DNA from: Maritimibacter sp.
GTDB lineage: Bacteria > Pseudomonadota > Alphaproteobacteria > Rhodobacterales > Rhodobacteraceae
DNA length: 64,000 nucleotides
NCBI GenBank assembly: GCA_017792445.1
Contig: CP051232.1
Location: 2,702,001-2,766,000 of the forward strand
Direction of reading: 5' to 3'
Part shown: in pieces, positions 15,465 to 23,149 of the stretch
Position numbering within the stretch: position 1 is the first letter of the stretch
Layout of the letters: each line of letters begins with the position of its first letter
Position numbers and translations under genes: made by a program
The notes under the pieces: generated by a model
Told to the model about the DNA's origin: nothing
Seen by the model: only the letters and a program-made list of their open reading frames with translations
The model's database searches: none

Positions 15465-16825
15465 TCCTGAAAGGCTCTCAGCGCGGAAACGCCGCCAAGC
15501 TCGCAGCCCATTTGATGAACGTCCGCGACAACGAGCATGTCGAGCTGCATGAGCTGCGCGGTTTCATGAACGAAGAGGATTTGCATGAAGCGCTGCGCGA
15601 AGCCGAGGCCATCGCCAAAGGCACGCGCTGCCAGCAGCATCTATTCTCGCTCAGCCTCAATCCCCCGCAAGATACTCATGTTGATACGGCCACCTTTGAA
15701 GCCGCCGTCGAGATGGCAGAGCAAAAGCTCGGTCTGAATGGTCAGCCGCGCGCCGTCGTCTTCCATGAGAAGGAAGGCAGACGGCATGCCCATGCCGTCT
15801 GGAGCCGCATCGATACCGACACGATGACGGCCAAGCAGCTATCCTTCACCAAGCGGCGGCTGATGGATTTGAGCCAGGAGCTTTATCTCCAGCACGGCTG
15901 GGACATGCCGAAGGGCATGATCGACCGCGCTGCGAAGAATCCTCTCACCTTCACCCGCGCCGAATGGCAGCAAGCCCAGCGAGCCAAGCAAGACCCGCAA
16001 ATCGTCAAAGCGCTCTTTAAGGATGCGTGGCAGCGCTCCGATTCCGCCGAAGCCCTGAAAACTGCCCTCGAACAGCGCGGCTATTATCTCGCCACGGGCG
16101 ACCGCAGGGGCGTTGTTGCCGTGGATTATCGCGGTGAAGCCTATGCCCTCTCGCGCTGGTCGGGCGTAAAGGCGAAGGACGTTGCCGCCCGCTTTGCATC
16201 TGCGGACGCGCTGCCGTCGCTGGAAGAGCAGCGCCAGAAAGTCGCCGGGCTGGTCGCTGATAATCTGCGCGAGCACAAGCAGCAGATCGAGGACGGCTAC
16301 AAACGCCTTCGCCCGACTTTGGAACAGCGCCGCATCCAGATGGTGGATCGTCACCGGATGGAACGCACGGGCCTCGCGGAACTGCAAAAGCAAGGCGAAA
16401 CCCGAGAAGCCGCAGCACGAGCAGCGCGCCTGCCGGAAAAGGGCTTCGGGAAACTCTGGAGCCGTCTGACGGGCAAGTACTCTCAGCTAAAGGTCCAGAA
16501 CGAGCATGACGCCTGGCAGTCCTTGCGCCGTGATCAGGTCGAGCGCGACCGCGTCATTGCCAAGCAGCATGACGAGCGCCAGCGCTTGCAGGCATCGATC
16601 AAGAAGCAGCGCGAAGAGCGTTTGCAGGAGCTGGTCAAGGTTCGTCAGGAGATCGCCAATTTCATGCTTATGAAGCGCGGCCTCAAGCCGACGATCATCC
16701 CTCAGCAAACGGCGGAGAGATCAAATCTCCGGCAAAAGGCACACGAGGAAATTCGAGAAAGAAGAAACAACCAAGGCCGCGAGCGCACCCGCACGCGGGA
16801 CAGAGGCCCTGATCGGGGCCGCTAA
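15461..16825 (+). CDS. Relaxase / mobilization nuclease
   Basis: 454 residues. The metal-binding histidine motif of relaxases is at residues 102-111 (HEKEGRRHAH), and the N terminus (MILKGSQRGNAAKLAAHLM) matches the alphaproteobacterial mobilization-relaxase group. The C-terminal half is charged and coiled-coil-like. It nicks and stays attached to the transferred strand at oriT. The catalytic tyrosine is not obvious at the N terminus in this subgroup. The ATG overlaps the end of the MobC gene (ATGA). Confidence 0.82.
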   Translation: MILKGSQRGNAAKLAAHLMNVRDNEHVELHELRGFMNEEDLHEALREAEAIAKGTRCQQHLFSLSLNPPQDTHVDTATFEAAVEMAEQKLGLNGQPRAVVFHEKEGRRHAHAVWSRIDTDTMTAKQLSFTKRRLMDLSQELYLQHGWDMPKGMIDRAAKNPLTFTRAEWQQAQRAKQDPQIVKALFKDAWQRSDSAEALKTALEQRGYYLATGDRRGVVAVDYRGEAYALSRWSGVKAKDVAARFASADALPSLEEQRQKVAGLVADNLREHKQQIEDGYKRLRPTLEQRRIQMVDRHRMERTGLAELQKQGETREAAARAARLPEKGFGKLWSRLTGKYSQLKVQNEHDAWQSLRRDQVERDRVIAKQHDERQRLQASIKKQREERLQELVKVRQEIANFMLMKRGLKPTIIPQQTAERSNLRQKAHEEIRERRNNQGRERTRTRDRGPDRGR

Positions 16826-16845
16826 TGCATAGAAAGGAGACCCTT

Positions 16846-17064
16846 ATGCGACACATATTGATGCTTAATCTGGACGAGGCGCACGCGCAGCAGCTCGAAG
16901 AACTGCGCCAGCATTTCCACCTGGCAGCGGATGATACCGTGCGCCTCGCCATCCGCCTGACGCATGCTCGGCACAAACAAAAACCGGACGTGCTGGTGCC
17001 GGAATTCAAGCCGCGCGCCAGACGCGACGACTGGTATGATGACGAGGATTATAGACCGGAATAG
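16846..17064 (+). CDS. Small ribbon-helix-helix-like protein
   Basis: 72 residues from the ATG at 16846, chosen for AAGGAG eight bases upstream; an ATG overlapping the relaxase stop would add seven residues. It begins with a beta-strand-like MRHILMLNLDE and two helices (AQQLEELRQHF, DTVRLAIRLTHAR), the RHH/CopG pattern, then an acidic tail (DDWYDDEDYRPE). It is probably a DNA-binding regulator or relaxosome component of the mobilization operon. Confidence 0.6.
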   Translation: MRHILMLNLDEAHAQQLEELRQHFHLAADDTVRLAIRLTHARHKQKPDVLVPEFKPRARRDDWYDDEDYRPE

Positions 17065-17096
17065 CGCCGCCCGGATTGGACGGCGCTAACGGGGGC

Positions 17097-17465
17097 TTAC
17101 CACCAAGCGTAGTAGTAGACGGTATCCCCATCGGCGATGGCGTCGCGCGCTTTGGTGATGAAGGCCAGATCGTCCTCGGATTCCGTGCCATCGGATTCTC
17201 CGAAGAAGAAACCGGAAGTCGGCGGCAGGTTTCCTGCCTTGATGTCGGCTTCCAGCCTGCCAAGATCGGTTTCGGTCAGGGCAACGGGCGTGCAGTTGAA
17301 ATCAGGCTGCTTGCCGCCCTTTTCGAAGTAGAGCGCTTTCATCCAGCCATGCAGGTTGGGATGCTTACGCCAGTAGTGGAGCTCGCCCACAACTTGACCG
17401 GGTTTGAAATCGACCTCGCGCTCAAAGCTCTCATCTGAAATCATCGCATACATATCTAGTCCCAT
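17097..17465 (-). CDS. Conserved mobile-element protein of unknown function (MGLDMYA family)
   Basis: 122 residues from the ATG at 17465 with AAAGGA upstream. The opening MGLDMYAMI and the motif ELHYWRKHPNLHGWM recur in phage and plasmid proteins, sometimes annotated as phosphoglycerate kinase without evidence. It is rich in aromatic residues and ends DTVYYYAWW. I see no catalytic motif. It lies convergent to the mobilization genes. Confidence 0.65.
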   Translation of the reverse strand: MGLDMYAMISDESFEREVDFKPGQVVGELHYWRKHPNLHGWMKALYFEKGGKQPDFNCTPVALTETDLGRLEADIKAGNLPPTSGFFFGESDGTESEDDLAFITKARDAIADGDTVYYYAWW

Positions 17466-17705
17466 AGCTTTTTCCTTTCGTTTCATGGGTTTCGTCCTGA
17501 TGGACGCTTTCCGAAACGGCAGGGGCGAAGACGCAGGCGATCATGGGCAACACGGGGGCGACGCCCGGCGCGGGCAGCCCATTGATCGGCAAGTCGGCCA
17601 TGCCAGGACTAGCGGCTCATCTGCTGGAAGGACGAAGCCGGAACGAAAGGAATGCGCAAAGGGTGCTGGTGTCTGCGGATGCAAGGATGCGAGGAAATTG
17701 CGCGG

Positions 17706-18584
17706 CTATTTCCTGACCCGAGCGGTGGCGAGCTTAGTGGCTACGTCGAAGGCATCCAGACCGACATAAACCTCGTTGTTGTTGGGTTCGGTGCGGAATT
17801 TGGCGAAAGTCTCGCCGAGAAATTTTTCGACCTCGATGGCGTCCTGGACGGAACCGATAGGTTGGTCGGTATTCAGTACCCACTGGGTCTCGGTGGATAG
17901 TCGGTACTTGTTGAACTCCGCGACGCGCTGGCGCGCATCTTGGGCGTGACCGATCTTGAGAACGCGTCCACCCTTGCCGAGCGTGGCGATGTAGATGCTG
18001 TTCATTGCGTCTGCGTTGGGCTCGACGGAATAGCCGTTGAGGGCAAAGGGATGCTTTTGGCGAAGCTGTTGCACGCGGCTCGCCATCGTCTGAAATCGCG
18101 GCGTCATCACTTCCAGTTCTTCGCCGTTGGTCACGATCAGGTCTTTGAGCGTGGCAGCCAGCTCTTCGCCGACTTCCTGCACCGTGGTGATCGCCCGCTG
18201 CGTGTGGGTTGCCGCCGTATAGCCGGAAAGCTCGCGAAACTCTGGTGCATCGCGAATGATCCAGGTGCGGATTGGCTGGAGGGCGAACGGCCAGCGATAG
18301 CTGCCATCTTCCAGCTTGTCCCACGTATTTCTGGCCTTGATCCCGAATTCCGCCGTATCGGCAGTCGAGTGGCTGATCTGCCAGACATTGATGACGCGCC
18401 CCTTGATCGCGTCGGGGATTTGCACATCAGGATCGCCGGGACTACGGCTCACGACACCAAAGACGAGATCACCTTCCTGCGTGCTTCGGATGGCAGCCGT
18501 TCGGTTCTGTTTGCTGGTGAAGGTCAACGGGCTTCCGCGCTCGCCATGACTGCCCCAGACATAGGTGAAAAATACGCCGCTCAT
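17706..18584 (-). CDS. GIY-YIG/T5orf172-like protein with possible EVE-like N terminus
   Basis: 292 residues. The C-terminal third begins SIYIATLGKGGRVLKIGHA and resembles the T5orf172/MUG113 branch of GIY-YIG nucleases: two beta-strands with a Y-x-A...K-I-G pattern, then ARQRVAEFN. The N-terminal 120 residues (EGDLVFGVVSRSPGDPDVQI, INVWQISHS) look like an EVE/PUA-type domain that could read modified bases, but this is by eye only. A modified-DNA or anti-phage nuclease role would suit the element. Neighbours are small hypothetical genes on the same strand. Confidence 0.5.
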   Translation of the reverse strand: MSGVFFTYVWGSHGERGSPLTFTSKQNRTAAIRSTQEGDLVFGVVSRSPGDPDVQIPDAIKGRVINVWQISHSTADTAEFGIKARNTWDKLEDGSYRWPFALQPIRTWIIRDAPEFRELSGYTAATHTQRAITTVQEVGEELAATLKDLIVTNGEELEVMTPRFQTMASRVQQLRQKHPFALNGYSVEPNADAMNSIYIATLGKGGRVLKIGHAQDARQRVAEFNKYRLSTETQWVLNTDQPIGSVQDAIEVEKFLGETFAKFRTEPNNNEVYVGLDAFDVATKLATARVRK

Positions 18585-18682
18585 CGTTACGCCTCGAAGT
18601 TCGTTCGGTTTTCACAATGCTACGTGCGGCGTTTCCCGCTGCCAAGAACATGAAACGCCGCCCCGTCGGGCGGCGATCATCG

Positions 18683-19000
18683 CTAGAGCAGATCGAACAT
18701 ATCGGCCTGCTGCGGCGCGGCTTTGTCTTCCGATGGAAGAAAGATGCTCGCGGGGCCGATCAAAACGCAATCCTGCTTGCCCCATGTCACGGCCATACCG
18801 TGATAGAAGCCCTTGGCTCTGGTGCGGGCTTCGTCGCCGAGCATGACGTTCTCATGGTAGCTGATCGGCGTGCCATCGAAAAACCGCGCCGGGATGATGC
18901 GGTAGGCATGAACGGCGCGGTGCTCGCCTCTGGAGATACCGCCGACCGAAACCCAAAGGGCATTCTGCCATTTGAAGGGTGCGCGGACGCGGCCTTCCAT
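18683..19000 (-). CDS. Hypothetical protein, 105 residues
   Basis: I do not recognise this protein. It contains WVSVGGISRGEHRAVHAYRI and a GMAVTWGKQDCVLIGP segment and ends DMFDLL. Its strand matches the neighbouring cargo genes. The ATG at 19000 lacks a clear ribosome site, so the start is uncertain. Confidence 0.55.
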   Translation of the reverse strand: MEGRVRAPFKWQNALWVSVGGISRGEHRAVHAYRIIPARFFDGTPISYHENVMLGDEARTRAKGFYHGMAVTWGKQDCVLIGPASIFLPSEDKAAPQQADMFDLL

Positions 19001-19131
19001 CGCTATTTTGTCTGCGCTGTAGGAGGCGCTGATATCGCCCTCTCCGATTTGGCGGTCTCGCGCGTGGCACTATCTGCCGGACGCAAGACGGGCAGGATCA
19101 ACGAAGAATTCCTGCGGGTGATGTGGGGCGC

Positions 19132-19368
19132 TCATGCGCGCCCCGTGTCGTTTGATGCTTCCGGCGCATCTTCCAGCGGCTGGCGCAGGACGATGCGGCC
19201 ATTGATCGGACAGGTTTCTAGCTGGAGCGTGTAACCCCGCCCGTCCTTGTGCTTCCAAGCGGCTCCGACCTTGTTCCAGAAGGACTTCTCGCCCTTCTGG
19301 GTGACGTGCCAGGCCAGATAGTCGGGGGCGTTCAGGGGCAGGTTTTGGGTGTTGTTTTCGCGTGCCAT
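19132..19368 (-). CDS. Hypothetical protein, 78 residues
   Basis: Small basic protein (LAWHVTQKGEKSFWNKVGAA, then GYTLQLETCPINGRIVL). The pattern of W/F-rich strands ending in LRQPL recurs in small plasmid proteins of alphaproteobacteria. AAAGGAG precedes the ATG by eight bases, which supports translation. Function unknown. Confidence 0.65.
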   Translation of the reverse strand: MARENNTQNLPLNAPDYLAWHVTQKGEKSFWNKVGAAWKHKDGRGYTLQLETCPINGRIVLRQPLEDAPEASNDTGRA

Positions 19369-19931
19369 GATGGTTTCTCCTTTGCTTATCAGTGCTTGCT
19401 AACGCCCTCCCGATGGGGCGGAGCAAAGGATTGGCCTTCATGTTCAACACGGGCCTTCGCCAAGGGCTTCGGCCCGCACGCGGAGGCTGGAGCGGGCAGG
19501 ACATTGAAGGGCGAGCCGCTTCGCCCAGGGATTTAGGGCTTACGAGTAGCAAGCCGCCGATGAGCCAAGGGAAGCCAACCGCGCACCGATCAGGAAACGG
19601 CCAGCCTGACGCCTGACCGCCAGTCATACTTGCCGATGCCGCATGTTCACCCTCGATAGTCCATCTCTGGAACGCGCCGCGCCGCCCTTGGATGCATGGG
19701 GGCTGGGCAAACGCCGTTGCCGAGCCACGGCCAGAAATTCCGATCAATCCCGCCAGCAACGCGAAGATCGCCGCATCAAACCGATATCGAAGCGCGCCAT
19801 CACGCATCCGCCTGTTTGCAGGAACAAGCTCACCTCCCGAACCATCAGCGCCTTCATGGGCCGATGATGGTGTGACGGGGCCGAAAGGCCCTGAGTGGTT
19901 CGGGGCCTCCTTGAAGCAAATGGAGGATGAG
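19369..19931. other. Non-coding, hairpin-rich spacer in the element
   Basis: 563 bp without a convincing gene. It contains CGGGCC/GGCCCG (19450-19476), GGGCGA/TCGCCC near 19510-19530, and a GAAA-tetraloop hairpin with GGGCC/GGCCC at 19878-19891. The last is followed by GAGTGGTT, a string that also follows hairpins in the large RNA candidate at 29.4 kb. Long open frames here have no start signals. Confidence 0.4.
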
Positions 19932-20111
19932 ATGACACTCGTCTCACGTTTTGAAGCGGCATCCCGCAGCACGGCAGAATTGCACGGCCTGTTGGCCGAG
20001 GCGTTCAACGCCTTCGCCGCCGCCCCGCGCGGCAGCCAAGAGCGCAGCGATGCGCTCCAGTCGATGCGAAACATCGAGCACGAACTGGCGACCCGCGCGC
20101 CAGGTCTCTAA
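19932..20111 (+). CDS. Small hypothetical protein, 59 residues
   Basis: Starts at the ATG at 19932 with GGAGG five bases upstream. The product is one long amphipathic helical stretch (FEAASRSTAELHGLLAEAF, SDALQSMRNIEHELATRAP). Similar short helical proteins are common cargo of alphaproteobacterial plasmids and ICEs. An upstream in-frame extension is proline/serine-rich and probably not coding. Confidence 0.55.
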   Translation: MTLVSRFEAASRSTAELHGLLAEAFNAFAAAPRGSQERSDALQSMRNIEHELATRAPGL

Positions 20112-20145
20112 CCGACCAGCGGTCAGCCATCAGGCTGGCCGCGAA

Positions 20146-21228
20146 TTATTCCTGTAGTCCAATCGTTTGACCTGGAAGCAAGCTCTCTTCCAGCCGCTCG
20201 ACCACTTGCAGACAAAGCCCGCCAAAGCGGCGGATATCTTCACCGATCAGCGTAACGGTTTCGCCGGGTTCAAGGTCTTCGGAAAAGCTGGCGTAGTGAT
20301 CGTCAGCGATACCGAGATTGTGCCCCAGCACGTGGCGCTTTTCGGCATTGAGCTGGATGTGCTTGATTCCGGCCTCATCGAGAATGTCGAAGGGGTCAAT
20401 GCCAAGCTTGGCGAAGAGCTTTCGTCCACGCTCGACATTCTGGAAAGCATTGCCGACCGCCTTCTTGCCAAGAAACTTGTCCACCTGATCCGGCAAATGG
20501 GTCTTCACCAGATGAGCGTGCACGGATTTGAGGGTGGCCTCAAAGGCGGTCAGGACATCTTCGTGGGCATTGCCCATCAAGCGGTAGGCGATCTCGACAT
20601 TTCCCTTCTGATCGAGCTCGTCGGCCAGGTCGATCTGCTCGCTGACCAATGCGATCTCGCGCCGGAAATGCAGAGCGACGTTCGGTGCGCCGCAATCGGG
20701 GCAAAAGAGAGCAAGGGCATAAACGCCATATTCGCGGTGGCAAAGCTCGCATTCGAGCGAGCGTAGCAAGTCTTCGCGGATCGCCAGAGGCTTCGGGCGG
20801 CGACGCGGCTTATGTTCCATCTTCATTGAAATGAAGGCGCCGCGCGGCTGACGGCGGTTAAAGTCCTTTGCCCAATCGCCAAGAAGGTCGCTTACATCGT
20901 TCTCGGCGAGCCAAAGCACGTGTTTCTTGACGGCCTCGATATCATCAGCATGCACAAAATCGTCGTCGTCTCCGACAACACCGGAATACGGGCATACGGT
21001 TTGTTTCGAGCCGGGATCGAGCCGCATCCGCTGCCGAACGGCCTCGGTGACGGTGCGATCCTCCGGCGCATCGCCGATCAGAAACAGGCGGGGTTTGGCG
21101 TCCGGGTTTGGCGAATAGCGGTAGACCTTGCCGGACGGGCTCTTGGGCGGGGGCAGCGCGAGTTGCATGCTATCGCGCGTGCCGCCAACGCGGTATTTCT
21201 CAAGGTTTCGAAAACGTATGTCCCGCAT
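20146..21228 (-). CDS. Hypothetical zinc-ribbon protein, 360 residues
   Basis: I do not recognise the family. Two Cys-x-x-Cys pairs 15 residues apart (CELCHREYGVYALALFCPDC) form a likely zinc ribbon in the middle of the protein. The C-terminal 170 residues are mostly helical with conserved-looking histidines (QLNAEKRHVLGHNLGIADDH). It precedes a small YjzC-like gene on the same strand. A DNA- or RNA-binding role is possible but unsupported. Confidence 0.6.
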   Translation of the reverse strand: MRDIRFRNLEKYRVGGTRDSMQLALPPPKSPSGKVYRYSPNPDAKPRLFLIGDAPEDRTVTEAVRQRMRLDPGSKQTVCPYSGVVGDDDDFVHADDIEAVKKHVLWLAENDVSDLLGDWAKDFNRRQPRGAFISMKMEHKPRRRPKPLAIREDLLRSLECELCHREYGVYALALFCPDCGAPNVALHFRREIALVSEQIDLADELDQKGNVEIAYRLMGNAHEDVLTAFEATLKSVHAHLVKTHLPDQVDKFLGKKAVGNAFQNVERGRKLFAKLGIDPFDILDEAGIKHIQLNAEKRHVLGHNLGIADDHYASFSEDLEPGETVTLIGEDIRRFGGLCLQVVERLEESLLPGQTIGLQE

Positions 21229-21238
21229 GCTGCCTCTT

Positions 21239-21430
21239 TTACTTTCCTCGTTTTCCGCCGTGTTTCGTCGGATCGGTCAGCTTGTACTGCTGGCCGGATT
21301 TCAGCGGCGGGGGCAGCGGTTCGCCCTTCGTCACTGTGCGCTCGATGCCAGTGCTGCCGCCACGCGGTCCGGTGATCTCGTACTGACCGCTGCGCGGAGC
21401 TTTCTCGCCGGGCTTGTAAGTCTTCGCCAT
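21239..21430 (-). CDS. YjzC-like small protein
   Basis: 63 residues starting MAKTYKPGEKAPRSGQYE, with GPRGG, KGEPLPPP and a terminal YKLTDPTKHGG, the layout of YjzC-family proteins. The second of two close ATGs is chosen because GAGGA lies eight bases upstream. Ten bases separate its stop from the zinc-ribbon gene, so the two are probably co-transcribed. Function unknown. Confidence 0.65.
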   Translation of the reverse strand: MAKTYKPGEKAPRSGQYEITGPRGGSTGIERTVTKGEPLPPPLKSGQQYKLTDPTKHGGKRGK

Positions 21431-21559
21431 CTGCATTGTCCTCTACATCATGTGTCATGCCGACATGGAATCGCAAGATATCAGATAATCATAAGAACAC
21501 AAAGAGAACATTATTCTTGAGAGGCTGGCCGTGAGGCCAGCCGAAAAATTTGTGATCTC

Positions 21560-21820
21560 TCAGAACAGAGATAGCTGCGCGCCGCTCCAGCCCGTGCGTT
21601 TCGCCTCATGTTCCAGCCACGCGGTGACGAATTCGACCGCGCCGCCATATTCGGCCACGGTGCCGACTGGCATGAAATGCGATTTGTACCCCGTCTCGGT
21701 GATGGGGAGCGGCGCGCGGTCTTTGGCTTTGATCTCGATATGATCGACCAGCCCGAACTTGTCCGGCGTGAACGTGATGCTCAGCTCGACGCCGCGCCAT
21801 GTGATGTTGTGTGTTTCCAT
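21560..21820 (-). CDS. Hypothetical protein, 86 residues, next to ardC
   Basis: Starts METHNITWRGVELSITFTPD and ends WSGAQLSLF. Small proteins of this type are often found beside ArdC-type genes on alphaproteobacterial mobile elements. Its start is 33 bp after the ardC stop, on the same strand, so it is probably in the ardC transcript. No motif suggests a function. Confidence 0.65.
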   Translation of the reverse strand: METHNITWRGVELSITFTPDKFGLVDHIEIKAKDRAPLPITETGYKSHFMPVGTVAEYGGAVEFVTAWLEHEAKRTGWSGAQLSLF

Positions 21821-21853
21821 GATGTCAGACCTCCCCTGCGAAAGAGCCGCCGC

Positions 21854-22762
21854 TTACGCGGCGCCCCCTTCCTTGGTTTCGTCCTCGATCACGGGTTGCA
21901 AACCATGCAGGAAATCTGCGGCGCGCTGCGCATGGGCGGCGGCGGCGAAGATCGCGCGCTTGTCCTCTTTCAAGACTTTGAGCCAGCTCTGGATATAGGC
22001 CGCGTGATCCATGCCAGGCTCGGGAGTCAGCTCCAGATCGGCGCAAAGAAACGCCGCGCCCAGCTCGGCCACCAACTCTTCCCGGGCGTAGCCTTCATCG
22101 CCCCAACGCTTTCGGCCAAAGTCACGGTCAAGGCGTGTTTTGTGCTTCGTCCAGTGGGTCAGCTCATGGGCGAGCGTGGCGTAGTAGCTTTCAGGGCTGC
22201 GGAAGGTCTCGAATGCTGGCATCTGCACATGATCGCTGCCGCCGCTATAGTGGGCGCTGTTGCCGCCGTGGCGGATATCTGCGCCAGTATTGCCGAAAAA
22301 CTCTTCCGCGTGCTCGATCCGCAGGGCGGCGTCAATCACGGGCTCGGGCTTGGCATAGTAGTGCTCGGGCAGCCCCTCGATCTGCTCGACATTGAACACG
22401 CTGTAACCCTTCATGAACGGGATTTTGCGCTCTTCCTCCTGCCCGTCTGCGCCTTCCTCGGTCTTCGTGATGGTGTTGGCATAGACCACCAGATTCCCGC
22501 GCTCGCCCTTCTTGACGTGCGCTCCCAGCTCTTTCGCCTGCTTGAAGGTCATCCAGAACGGCGAGAGATACCCAGCCTCGACCGCCGCGCCCCAGAGCAT
22601 CAGGACATTGATACCGTTATACGGCATGCCGTTGTGCCGCAGGGGCTTGGTGATTTTCCCCTCAAGATTGCCGCTGTTCCACGGCTTGAGCCAAGACAGC
22701 TCGCCTTGCTCCAGATCGGCAATGATTTTGTCTGTTACTTTCTGATAAACATCTGTTTTCAT
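21854..22762 (-). CDS. ardC: ArdC-type antirestriction protein
   Basis: 302 residues. The N-terminal half is the ArdC single-stranded-DNA-binding domain (DVYQKVTDKIIADLEQG, SPFWMTFKQAKELGAHVKKG). The C-terminal half is a zincin-like metallopeptidase with HELTH at residues 199-203. Such proteins protect incoming plasmid DNA during conjugation. The ATG at 22762 has AAAAAGGAC just upstream. An upstream open extension of 27 codons lies in a hairpin-rich leader and is not used here. It fits the mobilizable element well. Confidence 0.88.
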   Translation of the reverse strand: MKTDVYQKVTDKIIADLEQGELSWLKPWNSGNLEGKITKPLRHNGMPYNGINVLMLWGAAVEAGYLSPFWMTFKQAKELGAHVKKGERGNLVVYANTITKTEEGADGQEEERKIPFMKGYSVFNVEQIEGLPEHYYAKPEPVIDAALRIEHAEEFFGNTGADIRHGGNSAHYSGGSDHVQMPAFETFRSPESYYATLAHELTHWTKHKTRLDRDFGRKRWGDEGYAREELVAELGAAFLCADLELTPEPGMDHAAYIQSWLKVLKEDKRAIFAAAAHAQRAADFLHGLQPVIEDETKEGGAA

Positions 22763-23149
22763 GTCCTTTTTCTCCTGTTGTCGGTTGCGCATGCAACCGA
22801 TCTGCCCCTCTGGCGAAGAGAGGGGGGAAGCCGTCCAGACCACGGGCAGCGGAGGGGGATCGCCCGTCCTGCACGACTGACAAGGAGGAAGGATGGGGAG
22901 ACCGCTGATCCGTGTCCGAAGCTCATGCGAAGGACTTGGTCTTGACGGCAGATGGGGCTGGAAGCCCCCAGGAAACGAATGGGAAATGCGCGGCTGCTAA
23001 ACAGCCGCGCTCAACCAGAGGGGCGCATCAAGCGCCCCGACCAACGCGCAAGGGATGGAAGCCGAATGGCCGAGACCCGTCGTCGTCGCAGGCTATGCCG
23101 GGGCTCGGTTCACGACAGCCCGGCCCGTGAGGGTGCGCCCCAAAAGCCG
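22763..23149. other. Non-coding block upstream of ardC
   Basis: 387 bp between the ardC start and the McrC-like stop. It contains the multi-hairpin structure at 22890-23130 and, on the minus strand, the ardC 5' leader. No long gene is supported; a 35-codon ORF with a good ribosome site (22893-23000, plus) overlaps the hairpins. Confidence 0.5.
22930..23130. ncRNA. Candidate multi-branched structured RNA
   Basis: TTGGTC (22936-22941) pairs with GACCAA (23039-23044) and encloses three strong hairpins: GGGGCT/AGCCCC with loop GGA (22954-22968), a perfect 9-bp GCGCGGCTG/CAGCCGCGC with loop CTAAA (22988-23010), and a perfect 7-bp GGGGCGC/GCGCCCC with loop ATCAA (23020-23038). A fourth, singly bulged hairpin follows at 23097-23124. 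The strand is undecided because no G-U pairs are used. It could be an ardC leader element or a separate RNA. Confidence 0.45.

Noticed and set aside
19070-20074. 334-codon minus-strand open frame
   Set aside because: It overlaps the well-supported 78-residue gene and spans hairpin-rich non-coding DNA; low-complexity translation with no start signal.
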